This document shows, in pieces, positions 34,539 through 43,519 of a stretch of 64,000 bases of DNA. Below the pieces are notes generated by a model. That model saw only the letters and a list, made by a program, of their open reading frames with translations, was not told where the DNA came from and ran no database searches. The position numbers and the translations under genes were made by a program. Source of the stretch: Maridesulfovibrio ferrireducens (GTDB taxonomy: Bacteria; Desulfobacterota; Desulfovibrionia; Desulfovibrionales; Desulfovibrionaceae); assembly GCF_900101105.1 (NCBI RefSeq), contig NZ_FNGA01000001.1, forward strand, positions 682,001-746,000, in the 5' to 3' direction. Within the stretch, counting starts at the first letter, position 1. Every line of letters begins with the position of its first letter.

Positions 34539-37500
34539 GTGACGCGCGATATGGGCGATCTTTCCATGCTTGAGCTTTTTCGCATGGAGGCTGAAAACCA
34601 CACTAAGGTGCTATTCTCGGGCTTGCCCACCCTTGCAGAAGGAGATCACTCCTCTGAACTGGTGGAACCTCTTATGCGTGCGGCAGCGTCTCTTAAAGGA
34701 GCGGCTCGTATAGTCGGCCTTGCTGACGCAATAGAAGTTGCCGGAACGCTTGAATCCGTTTTGGAACTATGCCGGAGCGGGAAAGTTGCGGCCTCGGCAA
34801 GTCTTATTGAGGGGATGCTTTCAGCTACTGAATTTTTATCCAATCTTGCCGCTGTGGAAGTGGAAGAAATGGATAAGTGGCTTGAAGATAATAGTTCCTC
34901 CCGCACGGAAATAGTCTCTTCTTTGCAAAAAGGAAAAGACGTTGAACCTATACCTGTGCCCACGCTTAAACCAGAACCAGAATCTAAACCCGAAATTTTA
35001 GAAGCTTCACCCAAAAAGAAAGTAGCACTGGCGGATGCCTCTATGCTCGATCTTTTTCGTATGGAAGCGGAGAGTCACTCTCAGTCTTTATCTTCCGGTC
35101 TGCTTGAACTTGAAAAGGATCAGTCTCCTGAGAATGTGGAACCGCTCATGCGGGCCGCCCATTCTTTAAAAGGAGCGGGGCGAATTGTCGGACTGAACGG
35201 AGTCGTTGAACTTTCTCACGCTATGGAGGATGTCCTCGAAGCGTGTCGTAAAGGCGAACGAGTTTTAGTTTCTCAGGATATAGACAGATTGCTTGCCGCA
35301 ACGGATTTCTTTTCTGAAATGGCTAAAACTGAAGCTGATCAGCTCGAAACATGGCTGTCTGATAATTCTTCTTCTATGCAGAGTGTAGCTAAGGAATTAG
35401 CCAAACCTCCGTCTGTTCAAAGTACTGTTCCAGAAATTTCTGAGCCTCAGGTTGTGGAGCCCCCAGTTGTAAAACTTCCGGTTGAACAAGCCTCTCCGGT
35501 TGAGCCCAAAGTGGACATTCCACTTGCAGATCTCTCCATGCTCGATCTTTTCCGCATGGAAGCAGAGAGCAATTCACAGTCACTTACAGCCGGTCTTCTG
35601 GCACTCGAAAAGGATCAGTCTGCCGATAAGGTTGAACCTTTGATGCGCGCAGCCCATTCAATGAAAGGGGCTGCCAGAATTGTGGGTCTGACGGATGCAG
35701 TTGCTCTTGCACATGCGATGGAAGATTTGCTGGTTGCCTGTCAGAAAGGTGAAGTTAAGCTGACGGCGGATCAAATAGATGTTCTGCTCGCCTCAACCGA
35801 CATTTACGGGGAAGTTGCCCAGCTTGATACAGATGCTATTCAGGGTTTTTTGACAGATGAGAAGCCCACAATGGATCTGCTTGAAAAAGGACTTCGTGGT
35901 GATGAAGCTGAGGTTAAAAAGGTACTTTCGGAGATAAAATCTGTCCATGCTGATATTGCTTCAGATAAGGAAACAGCGGTCTCTTTGCCGGAAGAAAATG
36001 AAAAAGAAATTTCTGATAAAAAAAGTAAGCCTGAAGTTAAAGAGCCTGCTTCACCGCTAAAAAAGAGTTTAAAAAGTAATGACGCAGTTGTTAGAGTCTC
36101 CGCAGGCAACCTTAACAGGTTGATGGCTCTTGCCGGAGAAAGTCTGGTTGAGGCCGGAAGGCTCGGTACTTTTGCCTCCTCGTTACTCAGGTTGAAATCC
36201 GGTCAGCGCGATTTGATGAAAGCCTTTGAAAGCGCGGGAGAAAGAGTAGGAAACGGCGAATCTTTGTCATATATAATGGACGAGATAAAGGCTGTTATGA
36301 GTGAAAATCAAATATTACTGGCAACGTATTCCAGTGATTTTGATACCTATCGCAGACGTTCGGATAATATTTCCGGCAGACTTTATAATGAAGTTGTTGC
36401 CAGCCGTATGCGGCCTTTCTCCGACGGGGGACGTGGTTTTCCCCGCTTGGTGCGGGATCTTGCCCGTTCTCTTGGAAAAGAGGTTGATTTTGTGGTTGAA
36501 GGAGAAGCCACAGCCGTGGACAGGGATATCCTTGAACGGCTTGAAGCTCCGCTGAATCATATAATCAGGAATTCGGTTGACCATGGTATTGAAATGGGAC
36601 CGGACCGGATTGCCGCTGGAAAACCTTCGAAAGGTACCATTAAAGTTATTGCCGGACACAGGGCGGGAATGCTTTTCATTGAAGTTCGTGATGACGGCAA
36701 AGGGATAAACCCCGAAAGTATCAGAGCCAAGGTCGTTGAAAAGAAACTTGCACCGGGCAGAATGGCGGCTGAAATGAGTCGCGCTGAACTGATGGAATTT
36801 TTGTTCCTTCCGGGCTTCTCGACCGCTGGAAAAGTCACTGAAATTTCAGGGCGTGGAGTCGGGCTTGATGTTGTGCATGCCATGGTTCAGGAAGTTGGCG
36901 GAACAGTAAGAGCTGATTCTGTTCCCGGTGAGGGAATGTCTTTTTCCATGCAGTTACCGCTGACCCTTTCGGTCATACGCACTCTTCTGGTTGAAATTTC
37001 CGGTGAACCATACGCCCTTCCGCTAAGCCGTATCAGTCGGATTGCTTCTATTCTACCTGCTCAGTTGAAGCTCGTCGAAGATAGACAATATGTCTCTCTT
37101 GATAATGCTAATGTCGGGCTTGTTCCGGCTTCGCAAATTCTTGGTACAGAGACTTCAAAAAAAGAAGAAGAGACTGTTAAGGTAGTTGTTATCAGTGATC
37201 GTATGAATAAATACGGGCTGGTTGTTGATGATTTCATGGGAGAGCAGGACCTTGTAGTCAGGCCGCTTGATCACAGATTCGGCAACGTGCCTGATGTTAA
37301 TTCCGTAGCGCTCATGCCTGACGGTTCGCCTGTTCTGATTTTAGATGCTGAAGATCTTGTACGCTCAATTGATAATCTGCTTTCAGGCGGAAGACTCAGC
37401 AAAGTCGGTATGGATGTCGTTGATAAAGGTCCGGTTCAGCGAATTCTGGTTGTTGATGATTCTCTAACTGTTCGGGAAGTTGAGCGTAAGCTTTTAACCA

Positions 37501-37811
37501 ATCACGGCTATGAAGTAGATACCGCAGTAGATGGAATGGACGGCTTTAACGCCCTTGCTACAGGCCATTATGATCTGGTTGTTACGGATGTTGATATGCC
37601 TAGAATGAACGGGCTGGAATTGACCAAAAAGATAAAATCCGATTCTGACTTGAAATCCATTCCGGTGATGATGGTTTCATATAAAGATCGGGAGGAAGAT
37701 AAATTGCGCGGGCTAGAAGCAGGAGCGGATTATTATTTTACGAAAAGCAGCTTCCATGATGAGACTCTTTTGACAGCTGTTGAAGATCTGATCGGTGAGG
37801 TTATGAAGTGA
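34539..37811 (+). CDS. Hybrid CheA histidine kinase with three Hpt domains (WspE-like)
   Basis: 1090 aa from GTG, ribosome site AGGGAG 8 nt before. Three similar Hpt repeats start LSMLxLFRMEAE; the phosphorylation motif is HSLKGA at His208 and HSMKGA at His373, but the first repeat reads AASLKGAAR with Ala50 in place of His. Then come kinase dimerisation and ATPase (N-box HIIRNSVDHGIE, G-box GRGVGLDVV), a CheW domain, and a C-terminal receiver with Asp1017 in VVTDVDMPRMNG. Charged, proline-rich linkers separate the Hpt units. It phosphorylates CheB and the REC-PP2C protein. Overlaps the cheB start by 4 nt. Confidence 0.93.
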   Translation: MTRDMGDLSMLELFRMEAENHTKVLFSGLPTLAEGDHSSELVEPLMRAAASLKGAARIVGLADAIEVAGTLESVLELCRSGKVAASASLIEGMLSATEFLSNLAAVEVEEMDKWLEDNSSSRTEIVSSLQKGKDVEPIPVPTLKPEPESKPEILEASPKKKVALADASMLDLFRMEAESHSQSLSSGLLELEKDQSPENVEPLMRAAHSLKGAGRIVGLNGVVELSHAMEDVLEACRKGERVLVSQDIDRLLAATDFFSEMAKTEADQLETWLSDNSSSMQSVAKELAKPPSVQSTVPEISEPQVVEPPVVKLPVEQASPVEPKVDIPLADLSMLDLFRMEAESNSQSLTAGLLALEKDQSADKVEPLMRAAHSMKGAARIVGLTDAVALAHAMEDLLVACQKGEVKLTADQIDVLLASTDIYGEVAQLDTDAIQGFLTDEKPTMDLLEKGLRGDEAEVKKVLSEIKSVHADIASDKETAVSLPEENEKEISDKKSKPEVKEPASPLKKSLKSNDAVVRVSAGNLNRLMALAGESLVEAGRLGTFASSLLRLKSGQRDLMKAFESAGERVGNGESLSYIMDEIKAVMSENQILLATYSSDFDTYRRRSDNISGRLYNEVVASRMRPFSDGGRGFPRLVRDLARSLGKEVDFVVEGEATAVDRDILERLEAPLNHIIRNSVDHGIEMGPDRIAAGKPSKGTIKVIAGHRAGMLFIEVRDDGKGINPESIRAKVVEKKLAPGRMAAEMSRAELMEFLFLPGFSTAGKVTEISGRGVGLDVVHAMVQEVGGTVRADSVPGEGMSFSMQLPLTLSVIRTLLVEISGEPYALPLSRISRIASILPAQLKLVEDRQYVSLDNANVGLVPASQILGTETSKKEEETVKVVVISDRMNKYGLVVDDFMGEQDLVVRPLDHRFGNVPDVNSVALMPDGSPVLILDAEDLVRSIDNLLSGGRLSKVGMDVVDKGPVQRILVVDDSLTVREVERKLLTNHGYEVDTAVDGMDGFNALATGHYDLVVTDVDMPRMNGLELTKKIKSDSDLKSIPVMMVSYKDREEDKLRGLEAGADYYFTKSSFHDETLLTAVEDLIGEVMK

Positions 37812-38812
37812 GAATTGGTATAGTCAATGATATGGCAATGGCTGTGGAAGTCCTGAAAAGAATTGTTAACGGGGCTGGATTTCAAGTGGCGTGGGTCGCA
37901 TTTAACGGTGAAGAGGCTGTTACTAAATGCTGTAGAGATGTTCCTGATATTGTGCTGATGGATCTGATTATGCCGGTGATGGACGGAGCAGAAGCAACCC
38001 GCCGCATAATGAAGGAATGTCCCTGTTCCATATTGGTTGTTACAGCCAGTATTGAGAGCAATGCTTCAAAAGTATTTGAAGCAATGGGTGCCGGAGCGCT
38101 CGATGTTGTTACCACTCCTGAGATGGGAATAGGTGGTGCGCTTGAAGGGGCAAAAAATCTTACTGCTAAAATTTCACTGATCAGAAGATTGCAAGGCGTT
38201 GAGGTAGAAAAAGAGGTTAAACCGGTTACTGTTGCTTCTTTAAAAAGAACTCCCAGACTGCTTGCAATCGGAAGCTCTACAGGTGGGCCGACGGCTTTGG
38301 CAACAGTTCTCGGAGCTTTGCCGTCTGATTTTCCTGCTGCGATTGTCATTATTCAGCATGTGGACGGGAGTTTTTCGGAAAATCTCGCTAATTGGCTTAA
38401 CGGACAGACTAAATTGGAAGTTAGCCTGGCAAAAAGAGGCGACATTTTACACGCTGGTAAAGTTCTTCTGGCTCCCGGGAATAGAAATATGCTTCTGGGA
38501 ACGGGCGGGATTGTTCATCTTACAGATGGACCGGGGGAGAGTTTGTATGTTCCTTCGGTGGATATTTTTTTTAAGAGCCTCTGTTGTGCCGGGATACCCG
38601 AAGGTTCAGCCGCAGTTCTTTTGACGGGAATGGGCGCGGATGGTGCGAAAGGTCTTCTCGAGTTAAGAGAAAAGGGCTGGATGACCATTGCACAGGATAA
38701 AGAGAGCAGTGTTGTGTGGGGAATGCCCGGAGCAGCGGTGAAGATAGACGCGGCTCGGAAGGTAAGCTCTATTGATAATATGGCGCAGGTTTTGATCAGA
38801 CATTTTAAGTAA
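37808..38812 (+). CDS. cheB: CheB methylesterase (WspF-like)
   Basis: 334 aa from GTG at 37808, within the kinase stop (GTGA overlap). Receiver with phosphoacceptor in IVLMDLIMPVMDG, then the esterase domain with the catalytic Ser in AIGSSTGGPTAL, His in IIQHVDGSF and Asp in LLTGMGADGAKG. It removes methyl groups from receptors or deamidates them, and in Wsp systems it acts as the negative adaptation arm. Confidence 0.94.
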   Translation: MRIGIVNDMAMAVEVLKRIVNGAGFQVAWVAFNGEEAVTKCCRDVPDIVLMDLIMPVMDGAEATRRIMKECPCSILVVTASIESNASKVFEAMGAGALDVVTTPEMGIGGALEGAKNLTAKISLIRRLQGVEVEKEVKPVTVASLKRTPRLLAIGSSTGGPTALATVLGALPSDFPAAIVIIQHVDGSFSENLANWLNGQTKLEVSLAKRGDILHAGKVLLAPGNRNMLLGTGGIVHLTDGPGESLYVPSVDIFFKSLCCAGIPEGSAAVLLTGMGADGAKGLLELREKGWMTIAQDKESSVVWGMPGAAVKIDAARKVSSIDNMAQVLIRHFK

Positions 38813-38834
38813 ACTATTTCACGGAGACTGTTAA

Positions 38835-40028
38835 ATGACAAATTCTGTTATGAATGAAAAGTTGCTGACTGAGCATAAAATCAGCGTACTTTTAATAGAT
38901 GATCAGCCTATGGTGGGCGAAGCTGTGCGTAGAATGCTGGCTGAAGAAAAGGATATAGATTTTCATTTTGTCAGTGATCCTACTATTGCAATTCCCACTG
39001 CCGAAAAGTTGGAGCCGACCGTTATTTTACAGGATCTGGTTATGCCAGAGATTGACGGTATGACCATGGTAAAGTTTATGCGGGCCAATTCAAAACTTAA
39101 AAATATTCCGCTGATTGTGCTTTCCACCAAAGAAGAAGCGACCACTAAAGCTGAAGCTTTCGCTCTCGGCGCAAATGACTATCTGGTTAAATTGCCGGAC
39201 AGAATCGAACTTCTCGCACGCATCAGATATCATTCAAAAGCTTACATCAACCTGCTTCAGAGAAATGAAGCGTATAAACAGCTTCTTGAAAGCAGGGATG
39301 CCATGCGTAAAGAGCTGGCAGTTGCGGCTGATTATGTAACTTCTCTTTTGCCACTTCCAGTTGCGGAGGGCGAAATTCAGGCCGATTGGAGATTCCTTCC
39401 GTCAGCCTCTCTCGGCGGAGATTCTTTCGGGTATCACTGGCTTGATGATGATCATTTTGCCATTTATCTGCTTGATGTCTGTGATCATGGAGTCGGTTCT
39501 GCGTTACTCTCCGTTTCCGCCATGAACGTTTTGCGTTCACAGACTCTTCCTGACACAGATTTTCATAAGCCTGATGAAGTGCTTTTCGCTCTGAATGAAT
39601 CCTTTCAGATGGATCAGCAGAACAATTTATATTTCACTATGTGGTATGGAGTTTATAAAAAATCAGACCGCACTTTGACCTATTCCAGCGGCGGACATCC
39701 ACCAGCTTTACTTATGAACGGAGATGAAGTTGCACAGCTCAGAACTCCGGGCATGATTGTGGGCGGTATGCCGGATATGGAATATACCAGTGACTCAATA
39801 ACGGTAAAGCCCGGAGCTCGTTTTTTCCTCTACAGTGACGGGGTATATGAGCTGAAAAAAGTATCTGACGGTAAAATGTGGGACTTTGAAAGTTTTGTAA
39901 ATTTTATGGCGTCAACAACAGGCCCGCTCGGCAGTCCTATTGATATGCTTATAGGTCACACCAAAGAACTTCAGGGACGCGAAGAGTACGATGACGATTT
40001 TTCAATGGTCGAATTTGTTTTTGAATAG
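38835..40028 (+). CDS. WspR-like receiver fused to PP2C/SpoIIE phosphatase
   Basis: 397 aa. The N-terminal receiver (about 15-150) is strikingly like WspR: VLLIDDQPMVGEAVRRMLA, VILQDLVMPEIDGMT with phosphoacceptor Asp67, and FALGANDYLVKLPDRIELLA. Past the linker helix (YHSKAYINLLQRNEAYK), where WspR has GGDEF, this protein has a PP2C-type phosphatase domain: GGD at 194-196, DVCDHGVGSALL from Asp214, and the C-terminal SDGVYE and DDFSMVEF. It probably dephosphorylates an anti-anti-sigma type partner in an RsbU-like manner, but no STAS or RsbW gene lies here. GGAG precedes the ATG. Confidence 0.92.
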   Translation: MTNSVMNEKLLTEHKISVLLIDDQPMVGEAVRRMLAEEKDIDFHFVSDPTIAIPTAEKLEPTVILQDLVMPEIDGMTMVKFMRANSKLKNIPLIVLSTKEEATTKAEAFALGANDYLVKLPDRIELLARIRYHSKAYINLLQRNEAYKQLLESRDAMRKELAVAADYVTSLLPLPVAEGEIQADWRFLPSASLGGDSFGYHWLDDDHFAIYLLDVCDHGVGSALLSVSAMNVLRSQTLPDTDFHKPDEVLFALNESFQMDQQNNLYFTMWYGVYKKSDRTLTYSSGGHPPALLMNGDEVAQLRTPGMIVGGMPDMEYTSDSITVKPGARFFLYSDGVYELKKVSDGKMWDFESFVNFMASTTGPLGSPIDMLIGHTKELQGREEYDDDFSMVEFVFE

Positions 40029-40061
40029 CAGCTTTGTTTTGAGTCACAAAGAGGGTGGAAT

Positions 40062-41882
40062 ATGAATATCCGCAAACAGTTCATGATAGGGTGTGTTGTT
40101 TTTTGTTTGGTCCTTACTATGGCCATTTTGTTTTTGATTTCAAATTATACCCATAAAACGCTTATGCAGGAATATCGGGGTAAAGCTGAAATCATGTTGC
40201 ACTCCATGATGGCTGTTCGTAAGCATACCAGCGCAGTGATCCGTCCTAAGGCTACAGAATTGTTGCCGAAGAATCAGTTCATGCCTGAATTACAGTCCAC
40301 TTCATTTACTGCCAACGGAGTTTTCAGTCGCATTCCGGATCAGTTTAAGCATGAACTTTTGTATAAGACGGCTTCAACCAAACCGCGAAATCCTGAAAAT
40401 ATGGCGACTGAGGATGAATCCCTTATAATTGAGGATCTTGATAAGCTTGCAAAGAATGGTCAGCGGCCTTTTTTTGAAGGAATCAGAAATGTAAACGGTG
40501 TGGATTATTATGTAATTGCCGAAGGGGAAGCCAACAAGCCCGGGTGTATGGTTTGTCACGGCAAGCCATCTGAAGCTCCGCAGTCCATGAAAGACCGGTA
40601 TCCGGTTGAAAAGGATGGTGGATATTACCGTAAACCGGGGCAGGTGGAATGTGCTCAGCTTGCTTCTATTCCGCTTTCAGCAATGGATGTAGTTGCTAAT
40701 CAAACCCTTGGATCAGTTGTTTTTATAGGCTTTTTCTTTATTGCCTTTGCTTTGGCTTTTTTACTGTTCGGGCTTAATTTAATTTTTAATCCTATTTCCA
40801 GAATTACCGGCATTGCTAAATTTATTGCGGAAGGCGACCTTGAAAGCGCTGATACGGCAATCCATAATATGAGGCGGGCCGCTCAGGGTAAATTCTTTGC
40901 GGGTAGAATTATAAAATCCGGAAATGAAATTGGAAATTTAGTTCAATCTTTTGAAATAATGATTGAAGGTCTTTCGGATTTGATAACCGAAGTGCGGGAT
41001 TCGGGAGATAATGTCTCTGTTTCCGGTAGAAAAATAAGTGCGACAGTCGGGGATATTGATTCCGCAGTGACCAGACAGGCTGCTTCCACTAATGAAGTTA
41101 CGGCAACAAGCAGTCTTATCCGCAAAACATCAAGGAATCTTGTTGATGTAATGGAAGAAGTTGCTGTGAATGCCTCAGAGTCTGCTGATTTAGCAGAAGT
41201 GCTTCAAGGTAATATTTCACTGCGTGAGAAATCACTGATTAATCTCGTTAATTCCACAGATAATGTTTCTTCCAGACTTGGAGCTATAAACGAGAAAGCT
41301 AATAAAATTAATCAGATTGTAACAACTATCGCCAGAATTGCGGATCATACCAATCTTCTTTCACTTAATGCCGCTATTGAGGCTGAAAAAGCAGGCCAGT
41401 TCGGTCAGGGTTTTTCTGTTGTAGCTCGTGAAATCAGAAGACTTGCAGACCAGACGGTTATTGCCGCGGAAGATATTGAATTGATGGTTCGTGATATGCA
41501 AAGTGCGGTAAGTTCCGGTGTGATGGAAATGGAAAAATTCAATCACGAAGTCCGTTCAAGTGTGGATGAAGTGGAGAAGATGAGCCTTGACCTCGGGCAA
41601 ATTGCTGAGCAGGTGAGAGTTCTCAAACCCAAGTTTGCCGAAGTTTCACGGGCAATGGGAGATCAGGCCGACAGTGCTGAGCAGATTAATGAAGCGATGT
41701 CTGATTTAAGTGAATCCGCAGTCGGAACCACAAGCTCAATTGAAGAGTTTAAGCGCACTGTTGCCAGTTTGAATTACACGGTTCAGAGTTTAACAGGAGC
41801 TGTTGACGGGTTCAGGGCTGTAGAGTCTGACACAGGCAAGCAGTCCGGCGAAACTCCTGAAACTGAAAAGGAACAATCTTAA
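40062..41882 (+). CDS. Chemoreceptor with haem-c Tll0287-type sensor
   Basis: 606 aa. Helix at about 8-28, periplasmic domain about 30-215 of the Tll0287/DUF3365 type with CMVCHG (Cys162, Cys165, His166) as covalent haem-c site, second helix about 217-243, then signalling domain with hairpin [21 protein letters not shown]. Haem-c receptors such as DcrA of Desulfovibrio vulgaris sense oxygen or redox state. It lies 33 nt after the REC-PP2C gene, so may be in the same operon or belong to another array. The periplasmic location fits cytochrome-c maturation. Confidence 0.9.
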   Translation: MNIRKQFMIGCVVFCLVLTMAILFLISNYTHKTLMQEYRGKAEIMLHSMMAVRKHTSAVIRPKATELLPKNQFMPELQSTSFTANGVFSRIPDQFKHELLYKTASTKPRNPENMATEDESLIIEDLDKLAKNGQRPFFEGIRNVNGVDYYVIAEGEANKPGCMVCHGKPSEAPQSMKDRYPVEKDGGYYRKPGQVECAQLASIPLSAMDVVANQTLGSVVFIGFFFIAFALAFLLFGLNLIFNPISRITGIAKFIAEGDLESADTAIHNMRRAAQGKFFAGRIIKSGNEIGNLVQSFEIMIEGLSDLITEVRDSGDNVSVSGRKISATVGDIDSAVTRQAASTNEVTATSSLIRKTSRNLVDVMEEVAVNASESADLAEVLQGNISLREKSLINLVNSTDNVSSRLGAINEKANKINQIVTTIARIADHTNLLSLNAAIEAEKAGQFGQGFSVVAREIRRLADQTVIAAEDIELMVRDMQSAVSSGVMEMEKFNHEVRSSVDEVEKMSLDLGQIAEQVRVLKPKFAEVSRAMGDQADSAEQINEAMSDLSESAVGTTSSIEEFKRTVASLNYTVQSLTGAVDGFRAVESDTGKQSGETPETEKEQS

Positions 41883-41901
41883 CCGAGATAATTAACACAC
41901 T

Positions 41902-41937
41902 TGTAACAATACCGCCTTATTAGAGACAGTTGTTACA
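41902..41937. promoter_or_regulatory. Inverted repeat upstream of PhoB-like regulator
   Basis: TGTAACA (41902-41908) and TGTTACA (41931-41937) are complementary 7-mers with a 22-nt interval, ending 29 nt before the GTG start. It may be an operator. Confidence 0.35.
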
Positions 41938-41965
41938 GGTATGGTCTGTTCCAAAGGAGATCATT

Positions 41966-42652
41966 GTGTCAATTGATAAAATATTGGTCGTAGAAGATCA
42001 TCATGATACTATTGAATTACTGAAATATAATTTGACCTCATCCGGTTTTGACGTTGTTACAGCAATGGACGGGCATAAAGCTCTGGAACAAGCCAGAAAT
42101 GAAAAGCCTGACCTTATTCTGCTTGATCTTATGCTTCCGGGCATTGATGGGCTGGAGGTCTGCCGCAGGCTTAAACATGAAGCGGGAACGCAGCACATCC
42201 CTGTTGTAATGCTTACAGCTAAGGGTGAAGAAGTAGATAGGGTCGTGGGGCTTGAACTCGGGGTTGACGATTACATTGTAAAACCGTTCAGCCCGCGTGA
42301 ATTGGTTCTCAGAGTAAAAGCTGTTTTAAGGCGCGGTTCAGAAGTTGAAACGAAACGTCCCGGTAAGTGGAATCGTGAAGGTCTCGTGGTTGATTTCGAG
42401 GCTCATACTCTGGAATGCGACGGAGAACTGGTGGCTCTTACTGCAACAGAATTTAAGCTGTTTTCAGAACTATTGCAGCATGAAGGAAAAGTTCGCACCC
42501 GCGATCACCTTCTTGATAAAGTCTGGGATACTCATTTTGAGGGATATTCGAGAACAGTTGATACGCATATCCGGCGATTACGTCAGAAGCTCGGCCCCTA
42601 TGCCGATTACATCGAGACTGTGCGCGGTGTCGGATATCGCTTTAAAAGCTGA
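41966..42652 (+). CDS. PhoB-like OmpR-family response regulator
   Basis: 228 aa from GTG at 41966, preceded by AAAGGAGA; the frame runs upstream to 41930 but that has no ribosome site. Receiver with phosphoacceptor in LILLDLMLPGIDG and the switch Lys in DYIVKPF; winged helix with LTATEFKLFSELLQHEGKVRTRDHLLDKVW and RTVDTHIRRLRQKLG. Closest in style to PhoB. No partner kinase is adjacent. It ends with a strong terminator. Confidence 0.92.
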   Translation: MSIDKILVVEDHHDTIELLKYNLTSSGFDVVTAMDGHKALEQARNEKPDLILLDLMLPGIDGLEVCRRLKHEAGTQHIPVVMLTAKGEEVDRVVGLELGVDDYIVKPFSPRELVLRVKAVLRRGSEVETKRPGKWNREGLVVDFEAHTLECDGELVALTATEFKLFSELLQHEGKVRTRDHLLDKVWDTHFEGYSRTVDTHIRRLRQKLGPYADYIETVRGVGYRFKS

Positions 42653-42687
42653 TTGATATCTATCTGTACTCTTTCTGAGTTTATTAT

Positions 42688-42730
42688 AAAAAAAACCCGC
42701 TTGAAACTAAGTTTCAAGCGGGTTTTTTTT
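42688..42730. terminator. Bidirectional terminator
   Basis: ACCCGCTTGAAACT and AGTTTCAAGCGGGT flank a 2-nt loop, with A8 before and T8 after. It separates the PhoB-like gene from the convergent SPOR gene. Confidence 0.94.
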
Positions 42731-42758
42731 ATTGCATATTGAATTTGACTTATCAGGC

Positions 42759-43484
42759 TTATTGAACAGCTTTTTTGCTTTTCAACATCGGTTTTTTGAT
42801 ACCGTATTTAGCCAGAACATTTCTCATGCTCTGAGTGCTTTCAGATGATCCGATATGTCTGACAAGGACTCTATGCCATGTTTTAGTTCCGCTTTTGCCT
42901 GTCTCAATGGAGGAATCAAGGCCGTCAGTAAGAAGCTTGTCTCTAAATTCCTGAGCTTTGCTTTCTGATCCGAAGGATGCAACCTGATACAGATAGTTGT
43001 ATACCGGAGCAGCGACCGCTTCCGGATTATCCATTTCTACCGGAGGTTCAGGAACTGAGACAGTCTGTTTGGGCTCAGCTGGAACTGTAACGGCAATTTC
43101 TGTTTTTACTACAGGAGTTACTCGTGTAGTTTTTGTTTCAGATTTTGCAACAATTACTTTAACCGCAGGTTTCTTATCAGGCTTAACAGAGGTTTCAGGC
43201 TTTATTTTAAGCTGATCCATATACTGTAACTCTTCGGGTTTCAGAATACCGCCTTTCACTTCACCTGAGCTGTTTACCGATTGTGTAGGCATCATCATTG
43301 CCAGTTCCGGGACGTCTTTTTCCGGCTGATATCCTCTGCCGAGCAGAATTCCGAGTACGAAGAAAGCACATAATGCCGCTACGCATACTGAACAAAGCCC
43401 AATGACTTCCGCCACAGTAAAGGTGAAAGTATAGGTCTTTTCCTGAGAGGAATCTGATCCGGTCTTTTTTTTGCGGATAGCCAC
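42759..43484 (-). CDS. SPOR-domain inner-membrane protein
   Basis: 241 aa. A positively charged N-terminus and a single membrane helix (LCSVCVAALCAFFVLGILLG, about 32-51) anchor a Thr/Val/Pro-rich periplasmic linker and a C-terminal SPOR domain (YLYQVASFGSESKAQEFRDKL). SPOR domains bind denuded peptidoglycan at the septum. It follows argS by 36 nt on the same strand. Confidence 0.85.
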   Translation of the reverse strand: MAIRKKKTGSDSSQEKTYTFTFTVAEVIGLCSVCVAALCAFFVLGILLGRGYQPEKDVPELAMMMPTQSVNSSGEVKGGILKPEELQYMDQLKIKPETSVKPDKKPAVKVIVAKSETKTTRVTPVVKTEIAVTVPAEPKQTVSVPEPPVEMDNPEAVAAPVYNYLYQVASFGSESKAQEFRDKLLTDGLDSSIETGKSGTKTWHRVLVRHIGSSESTQSMRNVLAKYGIKKPMLKSKKAVQ

Positions 43485-43519
43485 GAAGTCGCTCCGTTTT
43501 GTTGCAGACTTACAGTTAG

